DNA of 64,000 nucleotides from Aplectana chamaeleonis (Eukaryota > Nematoda > Chromadorea > Rhabditida > Cosmocercidae), in the NCBI GenBank assembly GCA_029168955.1, contig JAPDOI010001858.1, positions 62,001 through 126,000 of the forward strand. Direction: 5' to 3'. Of this stretch, positions 32,481 through 45,700 are shown piece by piece (position 1 is the stretch's first letter; every line of letters starts with the position of its first letter). The notes under the pieces were generated by a model. It searched no databases. It had not been told where the DNA came from and saw only the letters and a program-made list of their open reading frames with translations. Position numbers and translations under genes: made by a program.

Positions 32481-35400
32481 GCGCGTTTGGTACGCAAACA
32501 AATTGGCCGGTGAGATTGGTTTGTCGGTCTGCGCGGTCGGTACGCAAGTGTTCGCGTTCAGTACGCAATCTCCCGCATTTAGTACGCAAGCAAACTGGTG
32601 GGTGAGGTCAGCTTGTCAGTCTGCGCGGTCAGGACTCAAGTGCGCGCGTTCAGTACGCGAACAAACTGGTCGGTGAGACCGGTTTGTCGGTCTGCGCGGT
32701 CAGTACGGAAGTGTTCACGTCCAGTACGCGAACAAACTGATCGGTGAAATCGATTTCTTAGTCTGTGCGGTCGGTACGCAAGTTTTCGCGTCTAGTACGC
32801 AATCACCCGCGTTCAGTGCGGAGGTAAACTGGCTGGTGAGACCGGTTTGTCAGCCTGCGCGGACAGAACGCAAGTGCGCGCGTTCAGTACACAAACAAAC
32901 TGGTCGATGAGATCGGATTGTCGGTCTGCGCGGTCGGTACGCAAGTGCGCGCGTTTGGTACGCAAACAAACTGGTTGGTGTGATCGATTTCTTTGTCTGC
33001 GCGGTCGACACGCAAGTGTTCGCGTTCAGTAAAGAAACAAACTGGTCGGTGAGATCGATTTTTTAGTCTGTGCTGTCGGTACGCAAGTGTTCGCGCTTAG
33101 TACGCAATCGCCCGCGTTCAGTGCGGAGGTAAACTGATTGGTGAGGTCGGTTTGTCAGTCTGCGCGGTTGAAATGCAAGTGCGCGCGTTCAGTACGCAAA
33201 CAAACTGGTCGGTGAGATCGGATTGTCGGTCTGCGTGGTCGGTACGCAACTGTTCGCGTCCAGTACGCAAACAAACTGGTCGGTGAGATCGATTTCTTAG
33301 TCTGGGCGGTCGGTACGCATGTTTTCGCGTTTAGTACGTCATCGCCCGCGTTCAGTGCGGAGGTAAACTGGTTGGTGAGGTCGGTTTGTCAGTCTGCGCG
33401 GTTGAAATGCAAGTGCGCGCGTTCAGTACGCAAACAAACTGGTCGGTGAGATCGGATTGTCGGTCTGCGTGGTCGGTACGCAACTGTTCGCGTCCAGTAC
33501 GCAAACAAACTGGTCGGTGAGATCGATTTCTTAGTCTGGGCGGTCGGTACGCATGTTTTCGCGTTTAGTACGCCATCGCCCGCGTTCAGTGCGGAGGTAA
33601 ACTGGTTGGTGAGATTGGTTTGTCAGTCTGCGCGGTTGAAACGCAAGTGCAGGCGTTCAGTACGCAAACAAACTTGTCAGTGTGATTGATTTCTTTGTCC
33701 GTGCGGTCGGTACGCAAGTGTTCGCGTTTAGTACGCAAAAAAGCTGGTCGGTGAGATTGGTTTGCCGGTCTGTGCGGTCGGTACGCAAGTGTTCGCGTTC
33801 AGTACGCAAACGCCCGCATTTAGTACGCAAGCAAACTGGTGGGTGAGGCCGGCTTGTCAGTCTGCGCGGTCAGAACGCAAGTGCGCGCGTTTAGTACGCA
33901 AACGAACTGGTCGGTGAGAACGGATTGTCGGTCTGCGCGGTCGGTACGCAAGTGCGCGCGTTCAGTACGCAAAAAAACTGGTTGGTGTGACCGATTTCTT
34001 TGTCTGCGTGGTCGACACGCAAAAGTTCGCGTTCAGTAAAGAAACAAACTGGTCGGTGTGATCGATTTCTTAGTCTGTGCTGTCGGTACGCAAGTGTTCG
34101 CGTTCAGTACGCAATCGCCCGCGTTCAGTGCGGAGGTAAACTGGTTGGTGAGGTCGGTTTGTCAGTCTGCGCGGTCAGTACGGAAGTGTTCGCGTCCAGT
34201 ACGCGAACAAACTGGTCGGTGAGATCGGATTGTCAGTCTGTGCGGTCGGTACGCAAAGGCTCGCGTTCAGTACGCAATCACCCGCGTTCAGTACGCAAAC
34301 AAACTGGTCGGTGTGATCGATTTCTTTGTCTGTGCGGTCGGTACGCAAGTGTTCGCGTTTAGTACGCAATCGCCCGCGTGCAGTGCGGAGGTAAACTGGT
34401 TGGTGAGGTCGGTTTGTCAGTCTGAGCGGTTGAAACGCAAGTGCGCGCGTTCAGTACGCAAACAAACTGGTCGGTGAGATAGGATTGTCGGTCTGCGCGG
34501 TCGGTACGCAACTGTTCGCGTCCAGTACGCAAACAAACTGGTCGGTGAGATCGATTTCTTAGTCTGGGCGGGCGGTACGCAAGTGTTCGCGCTTAGTACG
34601 CAATCGCCCGCGTTCAGTGCGGAGGTAAACTGGCTGGTGAGGTCGGTTTGTCAGTCTGCGCGGTTGAAACGCAAGTGCGCGCGTTCAGTAGGCAAACAAA
34701 CTAGTCGGTGAGATCGGATTGTCGGCCTGCGCGGTCGGTACGCAAGCGTTCGCGTTCAGTACGCAAACAAACTTGTCGGTGTGATTGATTTCTTTGTCTG
34801 TGCGGTCGGTACGCAAGTGTTCGCGTTTAGTACGCAATCGCCCGCGTTCAGTGCGGAGGTAAACTGGTTGGTGAGGTCAGCTTGTCAGTCTGCGCGGTTG
34901 AAACGCAAGTGCGCGCGTTCAGTACGCAAACAAACTGGTCGGTGAGATCGGATTGTCGGTCTGCGCGGTCGGTACGCAAGTGCGCGCGTTTGGTACGCAA
35001 TATCCCGCAATTAGTACGCAAGCAAACTTGTGGTTGAGGTTAGCTTGTCAGTCTGCGCGGACAGAACGCAAGTGCGCGCGTTCAGTACACAAACAAACTG
35101 GTCGATGAGATCGGATTGTCGGTCTGCGCGGTCGGTACGCAAGTGCGCGCGTTTGGTACGCAAACAAACTGGATGGTGTGATCGGTTTCTTTGTCTGCGC
35201 GGTCGACACGCAAGTGTTCGCGTTCAGTAAAGAAACAAACTGGTCGGTGAGATCGATTTTTTAGTCTGTGCTGTCGGTACGCAAGTGTTCGCGCTTAGTA
35301 CGCAATCGATTGCGTTCAGTGCGGAGGTAAACTGGTTGGTGAGGTCGGTTTGTCAGTCTGCGCGGTTGAAATGCAAGTGCGCGCGTTCAGTACGCAAACA

Positions 35401-37579
35401 AACTGGTCGGTGAGATCGGATTGTCGGTCTGCGTGGTCGGTACGCAACTGTTCGCGTCCAGTACGCAAACAAACTGGTCGGTGAGATCGATTTCTTAGTC
35501 TGGGCGGTCGGTACGCATGTTTTCGCGTTTAGTACGTCATCGCCCGCGTTCAGTGCGGAGGTAAACTGGTTGGTGAGGTCGGTTTGTCAGTCTGCGCGGT
35601 TGAAATGCAAGTGCGCGCGTTCAGTACGCAAACAAACTGGTCGGTGAGATCGGATTGTCGGTCTGCGTGGTCGGTACGCAACTGTTCGCGTCTAGTACGC
35701 AAACAACCTGGTCGGTGAGATCGATTTCTTAGTGTGGGCGGGCGGTGCGCATGTTTTCGCGTTTAGTACGCCATCGCCCGCGTTCAGTGCGGAGGTAAAC
35801 TGGTTGGTGAGATCGGTTTGTCAGTCTGCGCGGTTGAAACGCAAGTGCAGGCGTTCAGTACGCAAACAAAGTGGTCGGTGAGATCGGATTGTCGGCCTGC
35901 GCGGTCGGTACGCAAGCGTTCGCGTTCATTACGCAAACAAACTTGGTACGCAAACGCCCGCATTTAGTACGCAAGCAAACTGGGTGGGTGAGGTCGGCTT
36001 GTCAGTCTGCGCGGTCAGAACGCAAGTGCGCGCGTTTAGTACGCAAACAAACTGGTCGGTGAGAACGGATTGTCGGTCTGCGCGGTCGGTACGCAAGTGC
36101 GCGCGTTCAGTACGCAAAAAAACTGGTTGGTGTGACCGATTTCTTTGTCTGCGTGGTCGACACGCAAAAGTTCGCGTTCAGTAAAGAAACAAACTGGTCG
36201 GTGTGATCGATTTCTTAGTCTGTGCTGTCGGTACGCAAGTGTTCGCGCTTAGTACGCAATCGCCCGCGTTCAGTGCGGAGGTAAACTGGCTGGTGAGGTC
36301 GGTTTGTCAGTCTGCGCGGTTGAAACGCAAGTGCGCGCGTTCAGTAGGCAAACAAACTAGTCGGTGAGATCGGATTGTCGGCCTGCGCGGTCGGTACGCA
36401 AGCGTTCGCGTTCAGTACGCAAACAAACTTGTCGGTGTGATTGATTTCTTTGTCTGTGCGGTCGGTACGCAAGTGTTCGCGTTTAGTACGCAATCGCCCG
36501 CGTTCAGTGCGGAGGTAAACTGGTTGGTGAGGTCAGCTTGTCAGTCTGCGCGGTTGAAACGCAAGTGCGCGCGTTCAGTACGCAAACAAACTGGTCGGTG
36601 AGATCGGATTGTCGGTCTGCGCGGTCGGTACGCAAGTGCGCGCGTTTGGTACGCAATATCCCGCAATTAGTACGCAAGCAAACTTGTGGTTGAGGTTAGC
36701 TTGTCAGTCTGCGCGGACAGAACGCAAGTGCGCGCGTTCAGTACACAAACAAACTGGTCGATGAGATCGGATTGTCGGTCTGCGCGGTCGGTACGCAAGT
36801 GCGCGCGTTTGGTACGCAAACAAACTGGATGGTGTGATCGGTTTCTTTGTCTGCGCGGTCGACACGCAAGTGTTCGCGTTCAGTAAAGAAACAAACTGGT
36901 CGGTGAGATCGATTTTTAGTCTGTGCTGTCGGTACGCAAGTGTTCGCGCTAGTACGCAATCGCTTGCGTTCAGTGCGGAGGTAAACTGGTTGGTGAGGTC
37001 GGTTTGTCAGTCTGCGCGGTTGAAATGCAAGTGCGCGCGTTCAGTACGCAAACAAACTGGTCGGTGAGATCGGATTGTCGGTCTGCGTGGTCGGTACGCA
37101 ACTGTTCGCGTCCAGTACGCAAAACAAACTGGTCGGTGAGATCGATTTCTTAGTCTGGGCGGTCGGTACGCATGTTTTCGCGTTTAGTACGTCATCGCCC
37201 GCGTTCAGTGCGGAGGTAAACTGGTTGGTGAGGTCGGTTTGTCAGTCTGCGCGGTTGAAATGCAAGTGCGCGCGTTCAGTACGCAAACAAACTGGTCGGT
37301 GAGATCGGATTGTCGGTCTGCGTGGTCGGTACGCAACCGTTCGCGTCCAGTACGCAAACAAACTGGTCGGTGAGATCGATTTCTTAGTCTGGGCGGTCGG
37401 TGCGCATGTTTTCGCGTTTAGTACGCCATCGCCCGCGTTCAGTGCGGAGGTAAACTGGTTGGTGAGATCGGTTTGTCAGTCTGCGCGGTTGAAACGCAAG
37501 TGCAGGCGTTCAGTACGCAAACAAAGTGGTCGGTGAGATCGGATTGTCGGCCTGCGCGGTCGGTACGCAAGCGTTCGCG

Positions 37580-39770
37580 TTCATTACGCAAACAAACTTG
37601 TCGGTGTGATTGATTTCTTTGTCTGTGCGGTCGGTACGCAAGTGTTCGCGTTTAGTACGCAAACAAGCTGGTCGGTGAGATTGGTTTGTCGGTCTGCGCG
37701 GTCGGTACGCAAGTGTTCGCGTTCAGTACGCAAACGCCCGCATTTAGTACGCAAGCAAACTGGTGGGTGAGGTCGGCTTGTCAGTCTGCGCGGTCAGAAC
37801 GCAAGTGCGCGCGTTTAGTACGCAAACAAACTGGTCGGTGAGAACGGATTGTCGGTCTGCGCGGTCGGTACGCAAGTGCGCGCGTTCAGTACGCAAAAAA
37901 ACTGGTTGGTGTGACCGATTTCTTTGTCTGCGTGGTCGACACGCAAAAGTTCGCGTTCAGTAAAGAAACAAACTGGTCGGTGTGATCGATTTCTTAGTCT
38001 GTGCTGTCGGTACGCAAGTGTTCGCGTTCAGTACGCAATCGCCCGCGTTCAGTGCGGAGGTAAACTGGTTGGTGAGGTCGGTTTGTCAGTCTGCGCGGTT
38101 GAAACGCAAGTGCGCGCATTCAGTACGCAAAGAAGCTGGTCGGTGAGATTGGTTTGTCGGTCTGCGCGGTCGGTACGCAAGTGTTCGCGTTTAGTACGCA
38201 AACGCCCGCATTTAGTACGCAAGCAAACTGGTGGGTGAGGTCGGCTTGTCAGTCTGCGCGCTCAGAACGCAGGTGTACGCGTTTGGTACGCAAACAAATT
38301 GGCCGGTAAGATCGATTTGTCAGTCTGTGCGGTCGGTACGCAAGTGTTCGCGTTCAGTACGCAAACGCCCGCATTTAGTACGCAAGCAAACTGGTGGGTG
38401 AGGTCGGCTTGTCAGTCTGCGCGGTCAGAACGCAGGTGCGCGCGTTTGGTACGCAAACAAATTGGCCGGTGAGATTGGTTTGTCGGTCTGCGCGGTCGGT
38501 ACGCAAGTGTTCGCGTTCAGTACGCAATCTCCCGCATTTAGTACGCAAGCAAACTGGTCGGTGAGATCGATTTCTTAGTCTGGGCGGTCGGTGCGCATGT
38601 TTTCGCGTTTAGTACGCCATCGCCCGCGTTCAGTGCGGAGGTAAACTGGTTGGTGAGATCGGTTTGTCAGTCTGCGCGGTTGAAACGCAAGTGCAGGCGT
38701 TCAGTACGCAAACAAACTGGTCGGTGAGATCGGATTGTCGGCCTGCGCGGTCGGTACGCAAGCGTTCGCGTTCATTACGCAAACAAACTTGTCGGTGTGA
38801 TTGATTTCTTTGTCTGTGCGGTCGGTACGCAAGTGTTCGCGTTTAGTACGCAAACAAGCTGGTCGGTGAGATTGGTTTGTCGGTCTGCGCGGTCGGTACG
38901 CAAGTGTTCGCGTTCAGTACGCAAACGCCCGCGTTTAGTACGCAAGCAAACTGGTGGGTGAGGTCGGCTTGTCAGTCTGCGCGGTCAGAACGCAAGTGCG
39001 CGCGTTTAGTACGCAAACAAACTGGTCGGTGAGAACGGATTGTCGGTCTGCGCGGTCGGTACGCAAGTGCGCGCGTTCAGTACGCAAAAAAACTGGTTGG
39101 TGTGACCGATTTCTTTGTCTGCGTGGTCGACACGCAAAAGTTCGCGTTCAGTAAAGAAACAAACTGGTCGGTGTGATCGATTTCTTAGTCTGTGCTGTCG
39201 GTACGCAAGTGTTCGCGTTCAGTACGCAATCGCCCGCGTTCAGTGCGGAGGTAAACTGGTTGGTGAGGTCGGTTTGTCAGTCTGCGCGGTTGAAACGCAA
39301 GTGCGCGCATTCAGTACGCAAAGAAGCTGGTCGGTGAGATTGGTTTGTCGGTCTGCGTGGTCGGTACGCAAGTGTTCGCGTTCAGTACGCAAACGCCCGC
39401 ATTTAGTACGCAAGCAAACTGGTGGGTGAGGTCGGCTTGTCAGTCTGCGCGCTCAGAACGCAGGTGTACGCGTTTGGTACGCAAACAAATTGACCGGTAA
39501 GATCGATTTGTCAGTCTGTGCGGTCGGTACGCAAGTGTTCGCGTTCAGTACGCAAACGCCCGCATTTAGTACGCAAGCAAACTGGTGGGTGAGGTCGGCT
39601 TGTCAGTCTGCGCGGTCAGAACGCAGGTGCGCGCGTTTGGTACGCAAACAAATTGGCCGGTGAGATTGGTTTGTCGGTCTGCGCGGTCGGTACGCAAGTG
39701 TTCGCGTTCAGTACGCAATCTCCCGCATTTAGTACGCAAGCAAACTGGTCGGTGAGACCGGTTTGTCGGT
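37580..39770 (+). repeat. 1191-bp higher-order repeat, about two copies
   Basis: The variant GTGGTCGACACGCAAAAG occurs at 37932 and 39123, exactly 1191 bp apart, and equals 9x71+6x92. Related single copies of the same segment lie near 34014 and 36155, showing earlier versions of the unit with different lengths. One, around 35941, has lost about 140 bp. Confidence 0.75.
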
Positions 39771-40499
39771 CTGCGCGGTCAGTACGGAAGTGTTCGCGTC
39801 CAGTACGCGAACAAACTGATCGGTGAAATCGATTTCTTAGTCTGTGCGGTCGGTACGCAAGTTTTCGCGTCTAGTACGCAATCGCCCGCGTTCAGTGCGG
39901 AGGTAAACTAGTGGGTGAGGTCTGCTTGTCAGTCTGCGCGGTCAGAATGCAGGTGTGCGCGTTTGGCACGCAAACAAATTGGCCGGTGAGATCGATTTGT
40001 CAGTCTGTGCGGTCGGTACGCAAAGGCTCGCGTTCAGTACGCAATCACCCGCGTTCAGTACGCAAACAAACTGGTCGGTGTGATCGATTTCTTTGTCTGT
40101 GCAGTCGGTACGCAAGTGTTCGCGTTTAGTACGCAATCGCCCGCGTGCAGTGCGGAGGTAAACTGGTTGGTGAGGTCGGTTTGTCAGTCTGAGCGGTTGG
40201 AACGCAAGTGCGCGCGTTCAGTACGCAAACAAACTGGTCGGTGGGATCGGATTGTCGGTCTGCGCGGTCGGTACGCAACTGTTCGCGTCCAGTACGCAAA
40301 CAAACTGGTCGGTGAGATCGATTTCTTAGTCTGGGCGGTCGGTACGCAAGTGTTCGCGCTTAGTACGCAATCGCCCGCGTTCAGTGCGGAGGTAAACTGG
40401 CTGGTGAGGTCGGTTTGTCAGTCTGCGCGGTTGAAACGCAAGTGCGCGCGTTCAGTAGGCAAACAAACTGGTCGGTGAGATCGGATTGTCGGCCTGCGC

Positions 40500-41950
40500 G
40501 GTCAATACGCAAGCGTTCGCGTTCAGTACGCAAACAAACTTGTCGGTGTGATTGATTTCTTTGTCTGTGCGGTCGGTACGCAAGTGTTCGCGTTTAGTAC
40601 GCAATCGCCCGCGTTCAGTGGGGAGGTAAACTGGTTGGTGAGGTCAGCTTGTCAGTCTGCGCGGTTGAAACGCAAGTGCGCGCGTTCAGTACGCAAACAA
40701 AGCGGTCGGTGAGATCGGATTGTCGGTCTGCGCGGTCGGTACGCAAGTGCGCGCGTTCAGTACGCAAGAAACTGGTTGGTGTGATCGATTTCTTTGTCTG
40801 CGCGGTCAACACGCAAGTGTTCGCGTTCAGTAAAGAAACAAACTGGTCAGTGAGATCGATTTCTTAGTCTGTGCTGTCGGTACGCAAGTGTTCGCGCTTA
40901 GTACGCAATCGCCCGCGTTCAGTGCGGAGGTAAACTGGTTGGTGAGGTCGGTTTGTCAGTCTGCGCGGTTGAAACGCAAGTGCGCGCGTTCAGTACGCAA
41001 ACAAGCTGGTTGGTGAGGTCGGTTTGTCAGTCTGCGCGGTTGAAACGCAAGTGCGCGCGTTCAGTACGCAAACAGGCTGGTCGGTGAGATTGGTTTGTCG
41101 GTCTGCGCGGTCGGTACGTAAGTGTTCGCGTTCAGTACGCAAACGCCCGCATTTAGTACGCAAGCAAACTGGTGGGTGAGGTCGGCTTGTCAGTCTGCGC
41201 GGTTGAAACGCAAGTGCGCGCGTTCAGTAGGCAAACAAACTGGTCGGTGAGATCGGATTGTCGGCCTGCGCGGTCAATACGCAAGCGTTCGCGTTCAGTA
41301 CGCAAACAAACTTGTCGGTGTGATTGATTTCTTTGTCTGTGCGGTCGGTACGCAAGTGTTCGCGTTTAGTACGCAATCGCCCGCGTTCAGTGCGGAGGTA
41401 AACTGGTTGGTGAGGTCAGCTTGTCAGTCTGCGCGGTTGAAAGGCAAGTGCGCGCGTTCAGTACGCAAACAAAGCGGTCGGTGAGATCGGATTGTCGGTC
41501 TGCGCGGTCGGTACGCAAGCGCGCGTTCAGTACGCAAGAAACTGGTTGGTGTGATCGATTTCTTTGTCTGCGCGGTCAACACGCAAGTGTTCGCGTTCAG
41601 TAAAGAAACAAACTGGTCAGTGAGATCGATTTCTTAGTCTGTGCTGTCGGTACGCAAGTGTTCGCGCTTAGTACGCAATCGCCCGCGTTCAGTGCGGAGG
41701 TAAACTGGTTGGTGAGGTCGGTTTGTCAGTCTGCGCGGTTGAAACGCAAGTGCGCGCGTTCAGTACGCAAACAAGCTGGTTGGTGAGGTCGGTTTGTCAG
41801 TCTGCGCGGTTGAAACGCAAGTGCGCGCGTTCAGTACGCAAACAGGCTGGTCGGTGAGATTGGTTTGTCGGTCTGCGCGGTCGGTACGTAAGTGTTCGCG
41901 TTCAGTACGCAAACGCCCGCATTTAGTACGCAAGCAAACTGGTGGGTGAG
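40500..41950 (+). repeat. 772-bp tandem duplication
   Basis: The variant CAATACGCAAGCGTTCG is found at 40503 and 41275, 772 bp apart, with the surrounding sequence nearly identical. A third copy of the variant is at 45087, inside the next block. Confidence 0.75.
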
Positions 41951-42779
41951 GTCGGCTTGTCAGTCTGCGCGGTCAGAACGCAGGTGTGCGCGTTTGGTAC
42001 GCAAACAAATTGGCCGGTAAGATCGATTTTTCAGTCTGTGCGGTCGGTACGCGCGTTCGCGTTCAGTACGCAATCGCCCGCAAAACGCAAACTGGTGGGT
42101 GAGGTCGGCTTGTCAGTCTGCGCTGTCAGAACGCAGGTGTGCGCGTTCAGTACGCAAACAAACTGGTCGGTGAGAACGGATTGTCGGTCTGCGCGGTCGG
42201 TACGCAAGTGCGCGCGTTCAGTACGCAAACAAACTGGTTGGTGTGATCGAGTTCTTTGTCTGCGCGGTCGACCCGCAAGTGTTCGCGTTCAGTAAAGAAA
42301 CAAACTGGTCGGTGAGTTCGATTTCTTAGTTTGTGCTGTCGGTACGCAAGTGTTCGCGCTTAGTACGCAATCGCCCGCGTTCAGTGCGGAGGTAAACTGG
42401 TTGGTGAGGTCGGTTTGTCAGTCTGCGCGGCTGGAACGCAAGTGCGCGCGTTCAGTACGCAAACAAACTGGTCGGTGAGATCGGATTGTCGGTCGGCGCG
42501 GTCGTTACGAAACTGTTCGCGTCCAGTACGCAAACAAACTGGTTGGTGTGATCAATTTCTTTGTCTGCGCGGTCGGTACGCATGTTTTTGCGTTTAGTAC
42601 GCAATCGCTCGCGTTCAGTGCGGAGGTGAACTGGTTGGTGAGGTCGGTTTGTCAGTCTGCGCGGTTGAAACGCAAGTGCGCGCGTTCAGTACGCAAACAA
42701 ACTGGTCGGTGAGATCGGATTGTCGGTCTGCGCGGTCGGTACGCAAGTGCGCGCGTTTGGTACGCAATATCTCGCAATT

Positions 42780-45700
42780 AGTACGCAAGCAAACTTGTGG
42801 TTGAGGTCAGCTTGTCAGTCTGCGCGGACAGAACGCAAGTGCGCGCGTTCAGTACGCAAACAAACTGGTCGGTGAGATCGGATTGTCGGTCTGCGCGGTC
42901 GGTACGCAAGTGCGCGCGTTCAGTACGCAAAAAACTGGTTGGTGTGATCGATTTCTTTGTCTGCGCGGTCAACACGCAAGTGTTCGCGTTCAGTAAAGAA
43001 ACAAACTGGTCGGTGAGATCGATTTCTTAGTCTGTGCTGTCGGTACGCAAGTGTTCGCGCTTAGTACGCAATCGCCCGCGTTCAGTGCGGAGGTAAACTG
43101 GTTGGTGAGGTCGGTTTGTCAGTCTGCGCGGTTGAAACGCAAGTGCGCGCGTTCAGTACGCAAACAAGCTGGTTGGTGAGGTCGGTTTGTCAGTCTGCGC
43201 GGTTGAAACGCAAGTGCGCGCGTTCAGTACGCAAACAGGCTGGTTGGTGAGATTGGTTTGTCGGTCTGCGCGGTCGGTACGCAAGTGTTCGCGTTCAGTA
43301 CGCAAACGCCCGCAATTAGTACGCAAGCAAACTGGTGGGTGAGGTCGGCTTGTCAGTCTGCGCGGTCAGAACGCAGGTGTGCGCGTTTGGTACGCAAACA
43401 AATTGACCGGTAAGATCGATTTTTCAGTCTGTGCGGTCGGTACGCAAGTGTTCGCGTTCAGTACGCATTCGCCCGCAAAACGCAAACTGGTGGGTGAGGT
43501 CGGCTTGTCAGTCTGCGCGGTCAGAACGCAGTTGTGCGCGTTTGGTACGCAAACAAATTGGTCGGTGAGAACGGATTGTCGGTCTGCGCGGTCGGTACGC
43601 AAGTGCGCGCGTTCAGTACGCAAACAAACTGGTTGGTGTGATCGATTTCTTTGTCTGCGCGGTCGACACGCAAGTGTTCGCGTTCAGTAAAGAAAGAAAC
43701 TGGTCGGTGAGATCGATTTCTTAGTCTGTGCTGTCGGTACGCAAGTGTTCGCGCTTAGTACGCAATCGCCCGCGTTCAGTGCGGAGGTAAACTGGTTGGT
43801 GAGGTCGGTTTGTCAGTCTGCGCGGTTGAAACGCAAGTGCGCGCGTTCAGTACGCTAACAAATTGGCCGGTAAGTTCGATTTGTCAGTCTGTGCGGTCGG
43901 TACGCAAGTGTTCGCGTTCAGTACGCAATCGCCCGCATTTAGTACGCAAGCAAACTGGTGGGTGAGGTCGGCTTGTCAGTCTGCGCGGTCAGAAAGCAGG
44001 TGTGCGCGTTTGGTACGCAAACAAATTGGCCGGTGAGATCGATTTGTCAGTCTGTGCGGTCGGTACGCAAGTGTTCGCGTTCAGTACGCAATCTCCCGCA
44101 ATTAGTACGCAAGCAAACTGGTGGTTGAGGTCAGCTTGTCAGTCTGCGCGGACAGAACGCAAGTGCGCGCGTTCAGTAAAGAAAGAAACTGGTCGGTGAG
44201 ATCGATTTCTTAGTCTGTGCTGTCGGTACGCAAGTGTTGGCGCTTAGTACGCAATCGCCCGCGTTCAGTGCGGAGGTAAACTGGTTGGTGAGGTCGGTTT
44301 GTCAGTCTGCGCGGTTGGAACGCAAGTGCGCGCGTTCAGTACGCAAACAAACTGGTCGGTGAGATCGGATTGTCGTTCTGCGCGGTCGGTACGCAAATGT
44401 TCGCGTCCAGTACGCAAACAAACTGGTCGGTGAGATCGATTTCTTAGTCTGGGCGGTCGGTACGCATGTTTTCGCGTTTAGTACGCAATCGCCCGCGTTC
44501 AGAGCGGAGGTGAACTGGTTGGTGAGGTCGGTTTGTCAGTTTTCGCGGTTGAAACGCAAGTGCGCGCGTTCAGTACGCAAACAAACTGGTCGGTGAGATC
44601 GGATTGTAGGTCTGCGCGGTCGGTACGCAAGTGCGCGCGTTTGGTACGCAATATCTCGCAATCAGTACGCAAGCAAACTTGTGGTTGAGGTCAGCTTGTC
44701 AGTCTGCGCGGACAGAACGCAAGTGCGCGCGTTCAGTACGCAAACAAACTGGTCGGTGAGATCGGATTTTCGGTCTGCGCGGTCGGTACGCAAGTGCGCG
44801 CGTTCAGTACGCAAAAACTGGTTGGTGTGATCGATTTCTTTGTCTGCGCGGTCAACACGCAAGTGTTCGCGTTCAGTAAAGAAACAAACTGGTCGGTGAG
44901 ATCGATTTCTTAGTCTGTGCTGTCGGTACGCAAGTGTTCGCGCTTAGTACGCAATCGCCCGCGTTCAGTGCGGAGGTAAACTGGTTGGTGAGGTCAGCTT
45001 GTCAGTCTGCGCGGTTGAAACGCAAGTGCGCGCGTTCAGTAGGCAAACAAACTGGTCGGTGAGATCGGATTGTCGGCCTGCGCGGTCAATACGCAAGCGT
45101 TCGCGTTCAGTACGCAAACAAACTTGTCGGTGTGATTGATTTCTTTGTCTGTGCGGTCGGTACGCAAGTGTTCGCGTTTAGTACGCAATCGCCCGCGTTC
45201 AGTGCGGAGGTAAACTGGTTGGTGAGGTCAGCTTGTCAGTCTGCGCGGTTGAAACGCAAGTGCGCGCGTTCAGTACGCAAACAAAGCGGTCGGTGAGATC
45301 GGATTGTCGGTCTGCGCGGTCGGTACGCAAGTGCGCGCGTTCAGTACGCAAGAAACTGGTTGGTGTGATCGATTTCTTTGTCTGCGCGGTCAACACGCAA
45401 GTGTTCGCGTTCAGTAAAGAAACAAACTGGTCAGTGAGATCGATTTCTTAGTCTGTGCTGTCGGTACGCAAGTGTTCGCGCTTTAGTACGCAATCGCCCG
45501 CGTTCAGTGCGGAGGTAAACTGGTTGGTGAGGTCGGTTTGTCAGTCTGCGCGGTTGAAACGCAAGTGCGCGCGTTCAGTACGCAAACAAGCTGGTTGGTG
45601 AGGTTGGTTTGTCAGTCTGCGCGGTTGAAACGCAAGTGCGCGCGTTCAGTACGCAAACAGGCTGGTCGGTGAGATTGGTTTGTCGGTCTGCGCGGTCGGT